DNA from: G963691885 sp963691885
Lineage (GTDB): Bacteria > Pseudomonadota > Alphaproteobacteria > UBA8366 > Aestuariispiraceae
DNA: 64,000 nt
Direction of reading: 5' to 3'
Assembly (NCBI GenBank): GCA_963691885.1
Contig: OY829843.1
Coordinates: 2,542,001 to 2,606,000, forward strand
The translations under genes and the position numbers were made by a program. This document shows positions 34,900 through 44,030 of this stretch, piece after piece. The notes beneath the pieces are model-generated. The model was not told where the DNA came from and did not search any database. It was given only the letters and a program-made list of their open reading frames with translations. Position 1 is the first letter of the stretch. Each line of letters opens with the position of its first letter.

Positions 34900-36108
34900 C
34901 TATACCACTGAAGGCAGGTTACAAGCAGACCGTTGAGTTACAAGCAGACTTTCCAGATCGCGGCGGGGCGAAGGCGGAACGCGCTCTGCATATCCCAACC
35001 GGAACAGCATCTGAACAGTGTCACCCTCCGGTTTTGAAATGGCTTTGTAAAACGCCTTCTGCAGCTCGGCCATCTCTGTATATTCCTGCAAAAGCTGGCT
35101 GACCGGGTGGATCGCAAACCCGTTTGCGCTGGCGGTCAGGTCGATGCGGATGTAATCGCGTCCGGCCTTGACCTGGTCGATACGTGAATTGCCTTGTGTC
35201 GAAATCCAGCCGAAGGAAGGGGAGGCATTGGCCCAGCCCATGGCATAGTCCATCCCGCCTTGATGAGCGGCCGTTCCAGGTGTCATCGCGGCCTCTTTCG
35301 TCATGAAACCCAGAGCTTTCAGCCACCAGAACATCGGTCCATGCAGGTCGATGCCATCGCGGTGTTTGGCGATTTCATCCGCACCAATCCGGCTGAGGTC
35401 GATGCTTTCCTCCAGTTTGGCCGGTGTGTTCATTTCCAGCATTGTCGCCTGACCGGTCAAAACCCGTAGCGGCGCCGCCGAGATTTCATCGAGGGCAAGG
35501 TCCAACCGGCTGTGTTCTTTCCGAACGGCGGTTACTAAAGCGCTGGCATGGTTGTTTTGCAACGGGCGGGCAGGGTCATAGGGTTCCTTGGTGGAGCGCC
35601 GCGTCGGGATTGCCTGAAACAGCGGGTCAGGCCGAACCGAATTGTCTTTGGTGACCGCGATACGTGCAACCGGGTACCGAGAGATTTCAGAGGCCGGGGC
35701 ATCGGCCGGGGCCTCACCATCCGGGAAGTAGGTAATGTCGAGGCGAAAGCCCTTTTCCCGGGCTGCGATATCCAGCAATTCCAGGAAGGTGCCATGACCA
35801 ATCAGGATCTGACGACCATAGGGGTCTGTCTCTGGCAACAAGCGGTTCGGATCAACATTGAGGGTTATCTCACCCGGCACCGTGAGATCGGCAATCCAGG
35901 GCTGGATGTTATGCGGGTTGGGGGCGAGTAAGGCCCAGGAAAGCGCCCAGACGCGAATGTCCCCCTCGCTGGCGGCGTTCGGTCCGTTCCAGGCGGCAAT
36001 CGCCTCGCCCGGCATCCGGTCACATTGTTGCAATCCTACAGTGCCGGCGGCCAGCATAATGCCGGTTCCACCCAGTGTTCTGATGAATTTCCGTCTGCTC
36101 ATGACCAT
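34900..36108 (-). CDS. Nitroreductase-family protein with Tat signal
   Basis: The 402-residue protein starts with a twin-arginine signal (SRRKFIRTLGGTGIMLAAG), so it is exported folded with its cofactor. The mature part resembles nitroreductase-like FMN proteins: LLAPNPHNIQPW near residue 58, PTRRSTKEPYDP near 160, and a C-terminal QLLQEYTEM region. Exported members of this family are poorly studied and their substrates unknown. The MarR gene follows in the same unit, so expression probably responds to a small phenolic or electrophilic compound (inference). Confidence 0.8.
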   Translation of the reverse strand: MVMSRRKFIRTLGGTGIMLAAGTVGLQQCDRMPGEAIAAWNGPNAASEGDIRVWALSWALLAPNPHNIQPWIADLTVPGEITLNVDPNRLLPETDPYGRQILIGHGTFLELLDIAAREKGFRLDITYFPDGEAPADAPASEISRYPVARIAVTKDNSVRPDPLFQAIPTRRSTKEPYDPARPLQNNHASALVTAVRKEHSRLDLALDEISAAPLRVLTGQATMLEMNTPAKLEESIDLSRIGADEIAKHRDGIDLHGPMFWWLKALGFMTKEAAMTPGTAAHQGGMDYAMGWANASPSFGWISTQGNSRIDQVKAGRDYIRIDLTASANGFAIHPVSQLLQEYTEMAELQKAFYKAISKPEGDTVQMLFRLGYAERVPPSPRRDLESLLVTQRSACNLPSVV

Positions 36109-36155
36109 GTCACACCTCCATCTATATTCTAAAGAATGTTTCTGGAGGTTGATAT

Positions 36156-36175
36156 AAACATTCCATGGAATGTTT
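36156..36175. promoter_or_regulatory. Perfect 20-bp palindrome, candidate MarR operator
   Basis: AAACATTCCATGGAATGTTT is perfectly self-complementary. It lies about 48 bases upstream of the nitroreductase-MarR unit. A related half-site, AGAATGTTTCT, sits at 36133-36143, nearer the gene. Length and AT-rich symmetric arms fit MarR boxes. Confidence 0.7.
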
Positions 36176-36245
36176 CAAGTGAAAAATTGAATTTTCTGAT
36201 TCAGTGCGCGGGGCTAGGGGCTAAGGCTGGGAGCTAGGGGCAGGT

Positions 36246-36902
36246 TCAGGGTTGGTCAAACACCCAGACACGGGCGTTGCGCAGATCGCTGTCTTCCATA
36301 ATACCGGTCGTGATGGCGGTGTAGCCGGCGATGGGCCGCAACCCGAAGTTCTGCAGGTAGAACCGTCCGGGATCACCGAACAGGATCTTGCAACCGCGCG
36401 CCTGTTCCGCCCGCAACCACGGCATCATCATATCAGCCAGTTCCTTGTCGTAGCAGACATCACCGACCAGCAAGACCTCCCAGTCGCCGGCCTGCCCGAC
36501 AATGTTTTCGGTCACGATATCGATCCAGACATCATTGACCCGTGCGTTCATGGCCATCGCCTCTGCAGCGACCGGGTCGATATCATTTGCCTGCACATCA
36601 AAGGCACCAGCCTTTGCCGCTGCAATCGCGACAAGGCCGGACCCGGCCCCGAAATCCATGACCTTGCGTCCGGCAACCTCGGCCGGATTGTCAATCAGAT
36701 AACGGGCCAGCGCCTGACCGCCCGCCCAGGCAAAGGCCCAATAGGGTGTCTCCAGACCGAGGTCTGCAAGTTCGTTCTCTCCTGCCCGATACAGCGCACG
36801 GTCTTCGTCCGCGAGGTAGAGCTCAATCTCCGGGACCAGTCTTGGGGCCGTGAGGGCGGTGTTTTCCTCAATCAGTTGAACGGGGTCAAAGAAACCGTGC
36901 AT
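36246..36902 (-). CDS. SAM-dependent methyltransferase (ETFB lysine methyltransferase-like)
   Basis: The 218-residue class I methyltransferase has SAM motif I VMDFGAGSGLVAIAAAKAGA (about 80-99), motif II NDIDPVAAEAMAMNARVN, and a LLVGDVCYDKELA segment in place of a catalytic N/D-P-P-Y. This pattern matches the small METTL20/ETF-beta lysine methyltransferase group, common in alphaproteobacteria. Its ATG overlaps the ubiA stop by one base (TGATG), so it is co-translated with ubiA. The protein substrate was not tested; ETFB is a family-based guess. Confidence 0.8.
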   Translation of the reverse strand: MHGFFDPVQLIEENTALTAPRLVPEIELYLADEDRALYRAGENELADLGLETPYWAFAWAGGQALARYLIDNPAEVAGRKVMDFGAGSGLVAIAAAKAGAFDVQANDIDPVAAEAMAMNARVNDVWIDIVTENIVGQAGDWEVLLVGDVCYDKELADMMMPWLRAEQARGCKILFGDPGRFYLQNFGLRPIAGYTAITTGIMEDSDLRNARVWVFDQP

Positions 36903-37861
36903 CAGACCTGGGTCCAGCCACCGATGATAAATCCAGCGAAAATGATGAGCGCAAAGTCACGGTTGCTCTTGAAATGATGCAGGCAGTTCTGTGGGTCGTC
37001 GATCTGAACCTTCATGATCTGGCGAACCAGATGCGCTGCCCCGATCGCCAGAACCGGCCAGAAACCCCAGCCGGTATTGACCAGCCAACCGGCAGCACCC
37101 AACAGGATGATGGTGAGCGTATAAAAGGCAACCAGCCAGGGGCCGGTTGCATCGCCAAATCGCAGGGCCGTTGATTTCACCCCGATCAGCGCATCGTCTT
37201 CTTTATCTTGATGGGCATAGATGGTGTCATAGCCTAGCGTCCAGAAAAAACCGGCGGCATAGAGCGCTATCGCGGGCCAGGCAATGCCAGGCTGCATTGA
37301 CGACCACCCGACAAGGGCGCCCCAATTGAAGGTCAGACCCAGCCAGGCCTGCGGCCAATAGGTGACCCGCTTCATGAAGGGATAGGCCGCGACCAGCAGA
37401 AGGGAGGCGACGCCGACCAGTATGGTCTCAAAGTTAAACTGGATCAGGATGACAAAGCCGATCAGGCATTGGGCGACAGCAAAGGCGATCGCCTGTTTTA
37501 CGGAAACCTCGCCAGCCGGGATCGGGCGCAGGGCCGTTCGCGCAACCTTTCCGTCATAGTCGCGGTCGGTAATATCGTTCCAGGTGCACCCGGCCCCCCG
37601 CATCACCAACGCGCCCAGCCCAAAGAGGATGATATACCAACCCGATGGCAGGGGCAGGGCCGGATGCCCGGTCCAGGCGAGCGCCAACCCCCACCAGCAG
37701 GGGATCAGCAACAGCCAGGTGCCAATCGGACGGTCCAGGCGGGCCAGACGTGCATAGGGCCTGAAAGACTGCGGCAATTGCCGCAGGATCGGGCTGTCCT
37801 CGCGGATGTCGCTGGCGTCCTTGCCATTTGCGCTATCGGACTGGTTCGAAAGATTGGTCAT
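36902..37861 (-). CDS. ubiA: 4-hydroxybenzoate polyprenyltransferase
   Basis: The 319-residue integral membrane enzyme attaches the polyprenyl tail to 4-hydroxybenzoate in ubiquinone synthesis. The first Asp-rich motif is CTWNDITDRDYDGKVARTALRPIPAG (about 112-137), the second YAHQDKEDDALIGVKSTALRFGD (about 235-257). Both bind Mg-diphosphate. Eight or so hydrophobic segments are visible, and DRPIGTWLLLIPCWWGLAL at the first one is typical of UbiA. It is divergent from rsmE with about 70 bases between starts. Confidence 0.95.
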   Translation of the reverse strand: MTNLSNQSDSANGKDASDIREDSPILRQLPQSFRPYARLARLDRPIGTWLLLIPCWWGLALAWTGHPALPLPSGWYIILFGLGALVMRGAGCTWNDITDRDYDGKVARTALRPIPAGEVSVKQAIAFAVAQCLIGFVILIQFNFETILVGVASLLLVAAYPFMKRVTYWPQAWLGLTFNWGALVGWSSMQPGIAWPAIALYAAGFFWTLGYDTIYAHQDKEDDALIGVKSTALRFGDATGPWLVAFYTLTIILLGAAGWLVNTGWGFWPVLAIGAAHLVRQIMKVQIDDPQNCLHHFKSNRDFALIIFAGFIIGGWTQV

Positions 37862-37931
37862 ATGGGTGCGAACAGGTTTAGGGTTTCGTATCTGTGCCGG
37901 TCTGGCAGTTTCTTTAGCACGGTCTTTGGCA

Positions 37932-38690
37932 ATGAACGAGAGTGTAAAAACCCGCCTTTATGTCGAACAGGATCTGGGCTCTGGTGTGGAGATCGCCCTT
38001 AATCCGGCGCATGCACATTTTTTGCGCTCTGTTTTGCGTTTGGCGGAGGGCGATTGTGTTGCCCTATTCAATGGTCGTGACGGCGAATGGCGGGGACGGC
38101 TTACACGCATTGCCAAGAATGCCGCTTATACCGTGCTTCAAGACCAATTGCGGCCACAGACCGGCAGTCCGGATATCTGGCTGGCATTTGCACCGATCAA
38201 GCGTTCCGGGCTGGATTTTCTGGTGCAGAAATCAACGGAGTTGGGGGTGAGTGCGCTTTTGCCGGTCATCACACGGCGCACAAATGTAGAGAGGGTCAAA
38301 GAAGATCGCTTGACCGCGAATGCGGTAGAGGCGGCGGAGCAGAGTCAACGACTGGATGCCCCCCGGGTGAGCGCCCCGGTCAAACTGGACCGGTTCCTCA
38401 ATGACTGGCCGCGTGACCGGGTTTTGCTTGTCTGTGCAGAACGCGGAATTGCAACGCCGATAACGGATTATCTGGCGAACTCAAGCGGGGAGAGCGCTGC
38501 CGGCATCCTGATCGGGCCGGAGGGGGGATTCGACGATTCTGAATTCCAACGTCTTAAAGATCAGTCCTTTACGCGCCTGATCAGTCTGGGACCGCGTGTA
38601 TTGCGGGCTGAAACAGCGGCGCTTGCGGCGTTGTCCGTGTGGCTGTCTGCAAAGGCAGATTGGGACGAACGACCGGCGTTTAAGGGATAG
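37932..38690 (+). CDS. rsmE: 16S rRNA (uracil(1498)-N(3))-methyltransferase
   Basis: The 252-residue SPOUT methyltransferase has an N-terminal PUA-like domain (RLYVEQDLGSG ... FNGRDGEWRGRL) and a C-terminal knotted SAM domain. SAM-site motifs are LIGPEGGFDDSE and SLGPRVLRAETAALAAL. The segment QKSTELGVSALLPVITRR is also characteristic. The ATG at 37932 begins the family-like sequence MNESVKTRLYVEQ; the 42 codons upstream in frame look non-coding. About 139 bases before gshA. Confidence 0.93.
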   Translation: MNESVKTRLYVEQDLGSGVEIALNPAHAHFLRSVLRLAEGDCVALFNGRDGEWRGRLTRIAKNAAYTVLQDQLRPQTGSPDIWLAFAPIKRSGLDFLVQKSTELGVSALLPVITRRTNVERVKEDRLTANAVEAAEQSQRLDAPRVSAPVKLDRFLNDWPRDRVLLVCAERGIATPITDYLANSSGESAAGILIGPEGGFDDSEFQRLKDQSFTRLISLGPRVLRAETAALAALSVWLSAKADWDERPAFKG

Positions 38691-38829
38691 AGCCTTGCTT
38701 TCACGATCTGGCCGCATATCTGTGACCTCGGAGAGAGGGGTTTTTTCTGAATGGTGTACTTGCGCTTTGGCGGCATTCTCCGCTAATCCCTCAATTTACG
38801 GTTGGTCAGAAATTTTAGGGTAGTATTTC

Positions 38830-40197
38830 ATGGGTTCTTCCGCTTCCACCTCGCCTCTGGTTGAGAGCAAAGATCAGCTGATTGGTTATATCGCCAGTGG
38901 CTGCAAACCCGAGAGCGAATGGCGCATTGGGACGGAACACGAGAAGTTCGTCTATGACCGCGCGACACACCGTCGTCTTCCCTATGACGGTACGCCCGGC
39001 ATCCGCGTGTTGTTGGAAGGGTTGCAGGACTTCGGCTGGCAGCCGGTCACAGAGCGCGGTAATGTCATTGCCCTGACTGATGGGCATGGGGGCTCAATCA
39101 GCCTGGAACCGGGTGGGCAGTTCGAACTGTCCGGCGCGCCCCTGGAAAACATCCATCAAACCTGTTCAGAGGTGCATACCCATCTTGATCAGGTGAAAAC
39201 CGTTTGCGCCCGGATTGGGGCGGATACAGTCGGCCTTGGCTTTGATCCGCAATGGCGTCGCGACGATGTCAGCTGGATGCCCAAGGGCCGTTACAAAATC
39301 ATGCGGGACTATATGCCGAAGAAGGGCAATCACGGGATCGATATGATGATCCGGACCTGCACTGTTCAGGTGAATCTGGATTACTCCTCAGAGCAGGACA
39401 TGATCCGCAAAATGCGCCTTTCCGTCGCGTTTCAGCCGCTGGCGACAGCGCTTTTCGCAAATTCCCCATTCACCGAAGGCAAGCCAAATGGTTTCCTGAG
39501 CATGCGCAGCCAGGTCTGGGCCGATACGGACCCGGATCGTTGCGGCATGCTGCCGTTTGTTTTCGACGAGGATTTCGGGTTTGAGCGTTGGGTCGACTAC
39601 ATGCTGGATGTGCCGATGTATTTCGTGCATCGCGGCGATGACTATATCGACGTTTCCGGCAAGAGTTTCCGGGATTTCATGGCGGGACGCCTCGAAGGAT
39701 TCGAAGGCGAATTGCCGACGATGGAGGACTGGTCCGATCATATGACCACCGCCTTCCCGGAAGTGCGTTTGAAGAAGTTCATTGAAATGCGCGGTGCCGA
39801 TGGTGGGCCCTGGGGCAATCTCTGTGCCTTGCCCGCGTTTTGGGTTGGGTTGCTGTACGATTCAGAAGCGATGGCCGAGGCGGAAGAGTTGATCAAGGAC
39901 TGGACCGTTGAGGAAATGGCCATCCTGCGCGAAAGCGTGCCGAAAGACGCGCTGAACGTGCCGTTCCGAAACGGCACCTTGCGCGATGTCGCAAAACAGG
40001 TGGTCGCAATCTCGAAATCCGGTTTGAAACGCCGCAATCGCATCAGCATCAATTCCGGCCTGGATGAGCAGCAATATATCGAGCCGCTGGAATCGATCAT
40101 CGCGTCGGGAACGACCTTTGCCGAGGATCTTTTGCGGGATTATCAGAGTGAATGGGGCGAACGGATCACCCCGATTTACGAGGCTTGCCGGTACTGA
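38830..40197 (+). CDS. gshA: Glutamate--cysteine ligase
   Basis: The 455-residue enzyme makes gamma-glutamylcysteine for glutathione synthesis. It belongs to the plant/alphaproteobacterial type (GCS2-like), shown by IGTEHEKFVYD near residue 37, SISLEPGGQFELSGAPL near 95, and PKGRYKIMRDYMPKKGNHGIDMM near 152, followed by CTVQVNLDYSSE. The length fits the family. The next step, gshB, is not in the window. The convergent lipoprotein gene ends four bases after its stop. Confidence 0.94.
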   Translation: MGSSASTSPLVESKDQLIGYIASGCKPESEWRIGTEHEKFVYDRATHRRLPYDGTPGIRVLLEGLQDFGWQPVTERGNVIALTDGHGGSISLEPGGQFELSGAPLENIHQTCSEVHTHLDQVKTVCARIGADTVGLGFDPQWRRDDVSWMPKGRYKIMRDYMPKKGNHGIDMMIRTCTVQVNLDYSSEQDMIRKMRLSVAFQPLATALFANSPFTEGKPNGFLSMRSQVWADTDPDRCGMLPFVFDEDFGFERWVDYMLDVPMYFVHRGDDYIDVSGKSFRDFMAGRLEGFEGELPTMEDWSDHMTTAFPEVRLKKFIEMRGADGGPWGNLCALPAFWVGLLYDSEAMAEAEELIKDWTVEEMAILRESVPKDALNVPFRNGTLRDVAKQVVAISKSGLKRRNRISINSGLDEQQYIEPLESIIASGTTFAEDLLRDYQSEWGERITPIYEACRY

Positions 40198-40201
40198 CCG
40201 T

Positions 40202-40726
40202 TTATTGCGCGGGCAGGGCCAGCGTTAATTCCTCGCTGACTTCGAACGAATTGCCATTGTCATCCACACCCCAATACTGGACGGAGGCCTGGGTCGGCAC
40301 CACGGGCGTTGCAATATAGTGGTTTTGCAGGACCAGTTCGGTGCCCGCGTCAATCCGGCGGCTGATCTGCCCCTCAACGCATTCTTCACCGCCGCGCACG
40401 CAGATCCGGCCTTTCACCAATGTGACCCCAATGCCGGAATGCTCGGTAAAGGTTCTGGTCTGGGTAAAGCGATGGCGCCCTTCGGTGAAGAGATACCCAA
40501 CGGGTTCGATATCCATCGTGACAAACGCCGAGGGCCTTTCATCATCGGTGACTGCATCGCCGCTTGCCAGTTGCAACTCTTCACCGCTCTCTTCGGCTGC
40601 CAGCATCATTTCGGTTTCAGGAGTGGTCGCCGTTTCTCCCTCATTGCAGGCGGTCAGGCCTGTCATCAAGGTCAGACCAAGGCCCGCCACTAAAACACGT
40701 CTTAATGTCTGGCGCTTTCCTGTCAC
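40202..40726 (-). CDS. Hypothetical lipoprotein, 174 residues
   Basis: The GTG at 40726 overlaps the tldD stop (GTGA), giving a lipoprotein signal with lipobox GLTAC (C27) after a hydrophobic stretch VLVAGLGLTLMTG. The longer upstream ATG at 40813 would bury the signal peptide and is rejected. After an acidic linker (about 30-65) the rest is probably beta-rich, with one cysteine pair (CVRGGEEC). Unknown function. Translational coupling with the metalloprotease gene tldD suggests a periplasmic role expressed together with it. Confidence 0.7.
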   Translation of the reverse strand: MTGKRQTLRRVLVAGLGLTLMTGLTACNEGETATTPETEMMLAAEESGEELQLASGDAVTDDERPSAFVTMDIEPVGYLFTEGRHRFTQTRTFTEHSGIGVTLVKGRICVRGGEECVEGQISRRIDAGTELVLQNHYIATPVVPTQASVQYWGVDDNGNSFEVSEELTLALPAQ

Positions 40727-42156
40727 GCAGCGGTTCCCCCAATTGTCAGGCCTTCGAGCTTCATGGTCGGCTGTCCAACACCAACCGGCACGCCCTGGCC
40801 ATCTTTTCCGCAAGTTCCGATACCCGGATCCAGCTTCATATCATTACCGATCATTGATACTTTAGTCAGAGAATCCGGTCCATTACCAATTAATGTTGCA
40901 CCTTTTACCGGCGCACCGATCTTTCCATCCTCGATCATATACGCTTCGGTGCAGGAAAAAACGAATTTGCCGTTAGTGATATCGACCTGGCCACCACCAA
41001 AATTAACGGCGTAGAGGCCGTTCTTGACGGAAGAAATGATCTCGTCTGGCTCTTTATCGCCGCCAAGCATATAGGTGTTGGTCATGCGCGGCATCGGCGA
41101 ATGGGCAAAGCTTTGCCGCCGCCCGTTTCCGGTGGGGGTCATCCCCATGAGCCGTGCATTCATGCGGTCCTGAATGTAACCAACCAGAATGCCATCTTCG
41201 ATAAGGGTTGTGCAGGATGTCGGCGTTCCCTCGTCATCAACGGTGAGGGACCCGCGGCGATCCGCCAATGTCCCGTCGTCAACCACTGTGACACCAGGCG
41301 AGGCGACCCGTTCGCCCATCAGTCCGGAAAAGGCGGAGGTTTTCTTGCGATTGAAGTCCCCCTCCAATCCGTGTCCAACAGCTTCATGCAGCAGGATACC
41401 GGGCCAGCCGGATCCAAGGACCACTTCCATTTCGCCGGCGGGTGCGGGGACGGCCTCCAGATTTATGACGGCCTGTCGTAAAGCCTCATCAACCTGGGAT
41501 TTCCAGGCCTCGGGCGTCACGAAACTGGCGTAATCCAGACGGCCACCGGTTCCGTGACTGCCGCTTTCCATGCGACCGTCCTGTTCCACAACGACGCTGA
41601 CATTAAGGCGAACCAGCGGGCGGATATCGGCCGACCGCATGCCGCCAGCACGCAAAATCTGAACAGCCTGCCACTCACCCCCGATGGAGGCGGTGACCTG
41701 TTTCACCCGGGGGTCTTTTGAACGGGCATAGGCGTTGATTTCTTCGAGCAGCGCGATCTTGGCGTCAAACGGCATGGAGGCGAGCGGGTTATTGTCCCCG
41801 TAAAGATCGATATTCGTGCCGCGCGGCGCCTCTGCCAGGGTGCCACCATGACCGGCATGAACCGCCCGCACGGTTGAAGCAGCCCGTTTGATTGCGGCCT
41901 CGTTGAGTTCCGAGGCATGGGCATAACCGCTGACATCACCAGCGACGGATCGCAGGCCAAATCCCTGCGCTGTATCGAAACTTGCGTTACGCACCCGCCC
42001 GTCATCATAGGTGATTGCCTCTGACTGGCGGTATTCAAGAAACAGTTCGCCGTCATCGGCCCCGTTAAGCGCGTCATTCACCAGCGCTTCGGTTCTGGCC
42101 AGGTCCATGCCGGCGCGGTTGAAGAAAAGGTCATCTGTTTCGGCAAGTTTAGACAT
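40723..42156 (-). CDS. tldD: Metalloprotease subunit TldD
   Basis: The 477-residue zinc metalloprotease subunit works with TldE/PmbA to degrade unfolded peptides and mature some modified peptides such as microcin B17. The active site HEAVGHGLEGDF (HExxxH, about residues 258-269) is intact. Other hallmarks: AQGFGLRSV near 85 and the C-terminal EAYMIEDGKIGAPVKGATLIGNGP. TldE is not in the window. It lies 15 kb from the YcaO operon, so a link to that system is only a thought. Confidence 0.94.
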   Translation of the reverse strand: MSKLAETDDLFFNRAGMDLARTEALVNDALNGADDGELFLEYRQSEAITYDDGRVRNASFDTAQGFGLRSVAGDVSGYAHASELNEAAIKRAASTVRAVHAGHGGTLAEAPRGTNIDLYGDNNPLASMPFDAKIALLEEINAYARSKDPRVKQVTASIGGEWQAVQILRAGGMRSADIRPLVRLNVSVVVEQDGRMESGSHGTGGRLDYASFVTPEAWKSQVDEALRQAVINLEAVPAPAGEMEVVLGSGWPGILLHEAVGHGLEGDFNRKKTSAFSGLMGERVASPGVTVVDDGTLADRRGSLTVDDEGTPTSCTTLIEDGILVGYIQDRMNARLMGMTPTGNGRRQSFAHSPMPRMTNTYMLGGDKEPDEIISSVKNGLYAVNFGGGQVDITNGKFVFSCTEAYMIEDGKIGAPVKGATLIGNGPDSLTKVSMIGNDMKLDPGIGTCGKDGQGVPVGVGQPTMKLEGLTIGGTAA

Positions 42157-42432
42157 GAGTAAATACTAAATCCTTTGGTTGAAGAATGCTACCATATATC
42201 CTTAAATTACGGCGGTAATCTTGTTGCCACGTGTTGTCAATGTGACGCAGGCGCTGCATCAATTAAACGCTGCAGGTTTCGCTGCGACTATGATACCCAT
42301 TCCCTTAATTTTGAATGTCGGCCAAATCGGTCTACAAAAGATAACGGCCCATCCGTCCCTGTATAGATGTTTGTTTTAGGATCCGGGATCAAGGGTTTGC
42401 TTTGATTATCCCGTTTGTCAGTGAAGAGACCC

Positions 42433-43740
42433 ATGATCGATCAAACCGCCCGATATGATCTTGTAAACGAGTTGCACGCCAGACCTTTCGCAAAATGTGA
42501 CGGGCCTCACCGGATTTCACACTATGCGTTTACGCATTCAACCGGTGACCCAGAAAAGGATCGCGACCACATAAACGAATTGTGTCGACGGTTCGGGGCA
42601 ACACCGCCAGCACCGGGGGCGATCCATCATCTGGCAGATCTGGGCCAGTTCCGCCTTAAATGGGAATTGCACACAGAGTTTTCGACCTACACGTTTTTTC
42701 GCGCCGGGGTGTTTGAAGATCCGTTCGAAGGCAAGGCGAGTGACTTGATTCCCGATGACTGGCTGCAGGATACGCCGGGTGAACTGGTTGTGGCCCTCGA
42801 TATAGCGCTGGCTACCCCGGAAATCCCCGAACCCTCCCACGCCCAGCTGGAAGAGTATTTCGTCGATCAAGGGTTGGTGGTCAGCACGATTGCGAACGGG
42901 CGCGGACGCTTATGGACCGATTTCCGCCTCCACAAGGACGGGCACGGGCGCATGCTGGTCCGCAATGATGAAATGAGCGGGTTTCAGGCCGGACGTCTTG
43001 TTCAGCGTCTGATCGAGATTGAAACATATTACATCCTGGCCCTCCTTGCCCTTCCGATTGCGCGCGACGCCGCTGCGAAACTGCCGCGTATCGATGCGGA
43101 TCTTGCTCATTTGACCCTTGGTCTTGGGCCTCAGGCGGCGGCTGCCTCAAGGGAGGAGAGTTCGGATGCGGCTGACGACAAGGCAACAGATCTGAGGCGA
43201 TTAACCCGTCTTTCTGCGGAAATTGAGACACTGGCAACGACGACCGCGTTCAGGTTTGGGGCGTCTGATGCCTATTATGCAATCGTCCGCACGAGGGTTT
43301 CCGAACTGAGGGAGGAGCGCGTCGAAGGCTATCAAACGCTCTCGGAATTCCTGGAAAGGCGCCTGGCCCCGGCGATGAGAACCTGTGTCTCTGTTGCCCG
43401 TCGGATCGACGACCTGTCGCGCCGTGCCGGGCGGACGTCGGATTTGATGAGGACACAGGTCGATGTCTCAATCCAGGCGCAAAACATGCACCTGCTCGAA
43501 TCGATGAACCATCGTGCGCAGTTGCAACTGCGTTTGCAGCAAACGGTTGAGGGCCTCTCTGTCGCTGCGATCAGCTATTACGCTGTCGGATTGATTGGCT
43601 ATTTTGCCAAAGGACTGACCGTTTTGGGCCTGTCTGTGAAGCCTGAAATTGTCCAGGGCATTGCCGCGCCGCTGGTTATTCTGGCGGCATGGCTTCTTCT
43701 GAGGCGGTTTCGCAAATATCTTGAACGTCCGGGCGATTGA
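42433..43740 (+). CDS. DUF3422 family membrane protein
   Basis: The 435-residue protein belongs to an uncharacterised proteobacterial family, recognisable by LVNELHARPF near the start. The body is soluble and helical (about 230-370 predicted coiled coil). Two hydrophobic segments lie near the C-terminus (about 375-395 and 405-425: VAAISYYAVGLIGYFAKGL and GIAAPLVILAAWLLLRRF), so it is anchored in the inner membrane. The ATG at 42433 has a GAAGAG site; a TTG at 42415 is less likely. It precedes the cytochrome oxidase operon by 290 bases with no clear functional link. Confidence 0.8.
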   Translation: MIDQTARYDLVNELHARPFAKCDGPHRISHYAFTHSTGDPEKDRDHINELCRRFGATPPAPGAIHHLADLGQFRLKWELHTEFSTYTFFRAGVFEDPFEGKASDLIPDDWLQDTPGELVVALDIALATPEIPEPSHAQLEEYFVDQGLVVSTIANGRGRLWTDFRLHKDGHGRMLVRNDEMSGFQAGRLVQRLIEIETYYILALLALPIARDAAAKLPRIDADLAHLTLGLGPQAAAASREESSDAADDKATDLRRLTRLSAEIETLATTTAFRFGASDAYYAIVRTRVSELREERVEGYQTLSEFLERRLAPAMRTCVSVARRIDDLSRRAGRTSDLMRTQVDVSIQAQNMHLLESMNHRAQLQLRLQQTVEGLSVAAISYYAVGLIGYFAKGLTVLGLSVKPEIVQGIAAPLVILAAWLLLRRFRKYLERPGD

Positions 43741-44030
43741 CCCTACAACCCGGGCGGTCGATTTTTGCGCCTGCGAATGACCCGCAAGTGTATGGTTTTG
43801 CTTGACGGATGCGACAGTAAAGCGCATTGGCTGTACTTGATCAAGAAACGCGATCCGGTAAGATGGAGATACAGGATTGTCCTGAGAAAATTTTAGTTTT
43901 GGTGGGGGGACCGAGCGGCATTCGCCGTGAGATACCATCAAGTTAACGACCGTTAGCGCTGTGACGGTGCAGGGACGTAGTTTCTGTGCTGTATGGTGCA
44001 GGTCACAACATCAGGAGACGGAGGTTGACG
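43741..44030. other. Upstream region of the cytochrome oxidase operon
   Basis: About 290 bases without a supported gene. It should hold the coxB promoter, but no -35/-10 pair is convincing by eye, and no hairpin terminator for the preceding gene was seen. Another similar gene-poor gap, 42157-42432, between tldD and the DUF3422 gene, likewise shows nothing beyond presumed divergent promoters. Confidence 0.3.

Noticed and set aside
42175..42366. Short open frame between tldD and the DUF3422 gene
   Set aside because: No ribosome site, no family-like sequence, atypical Cys/Arg-rich product; more likely promoter DNA.
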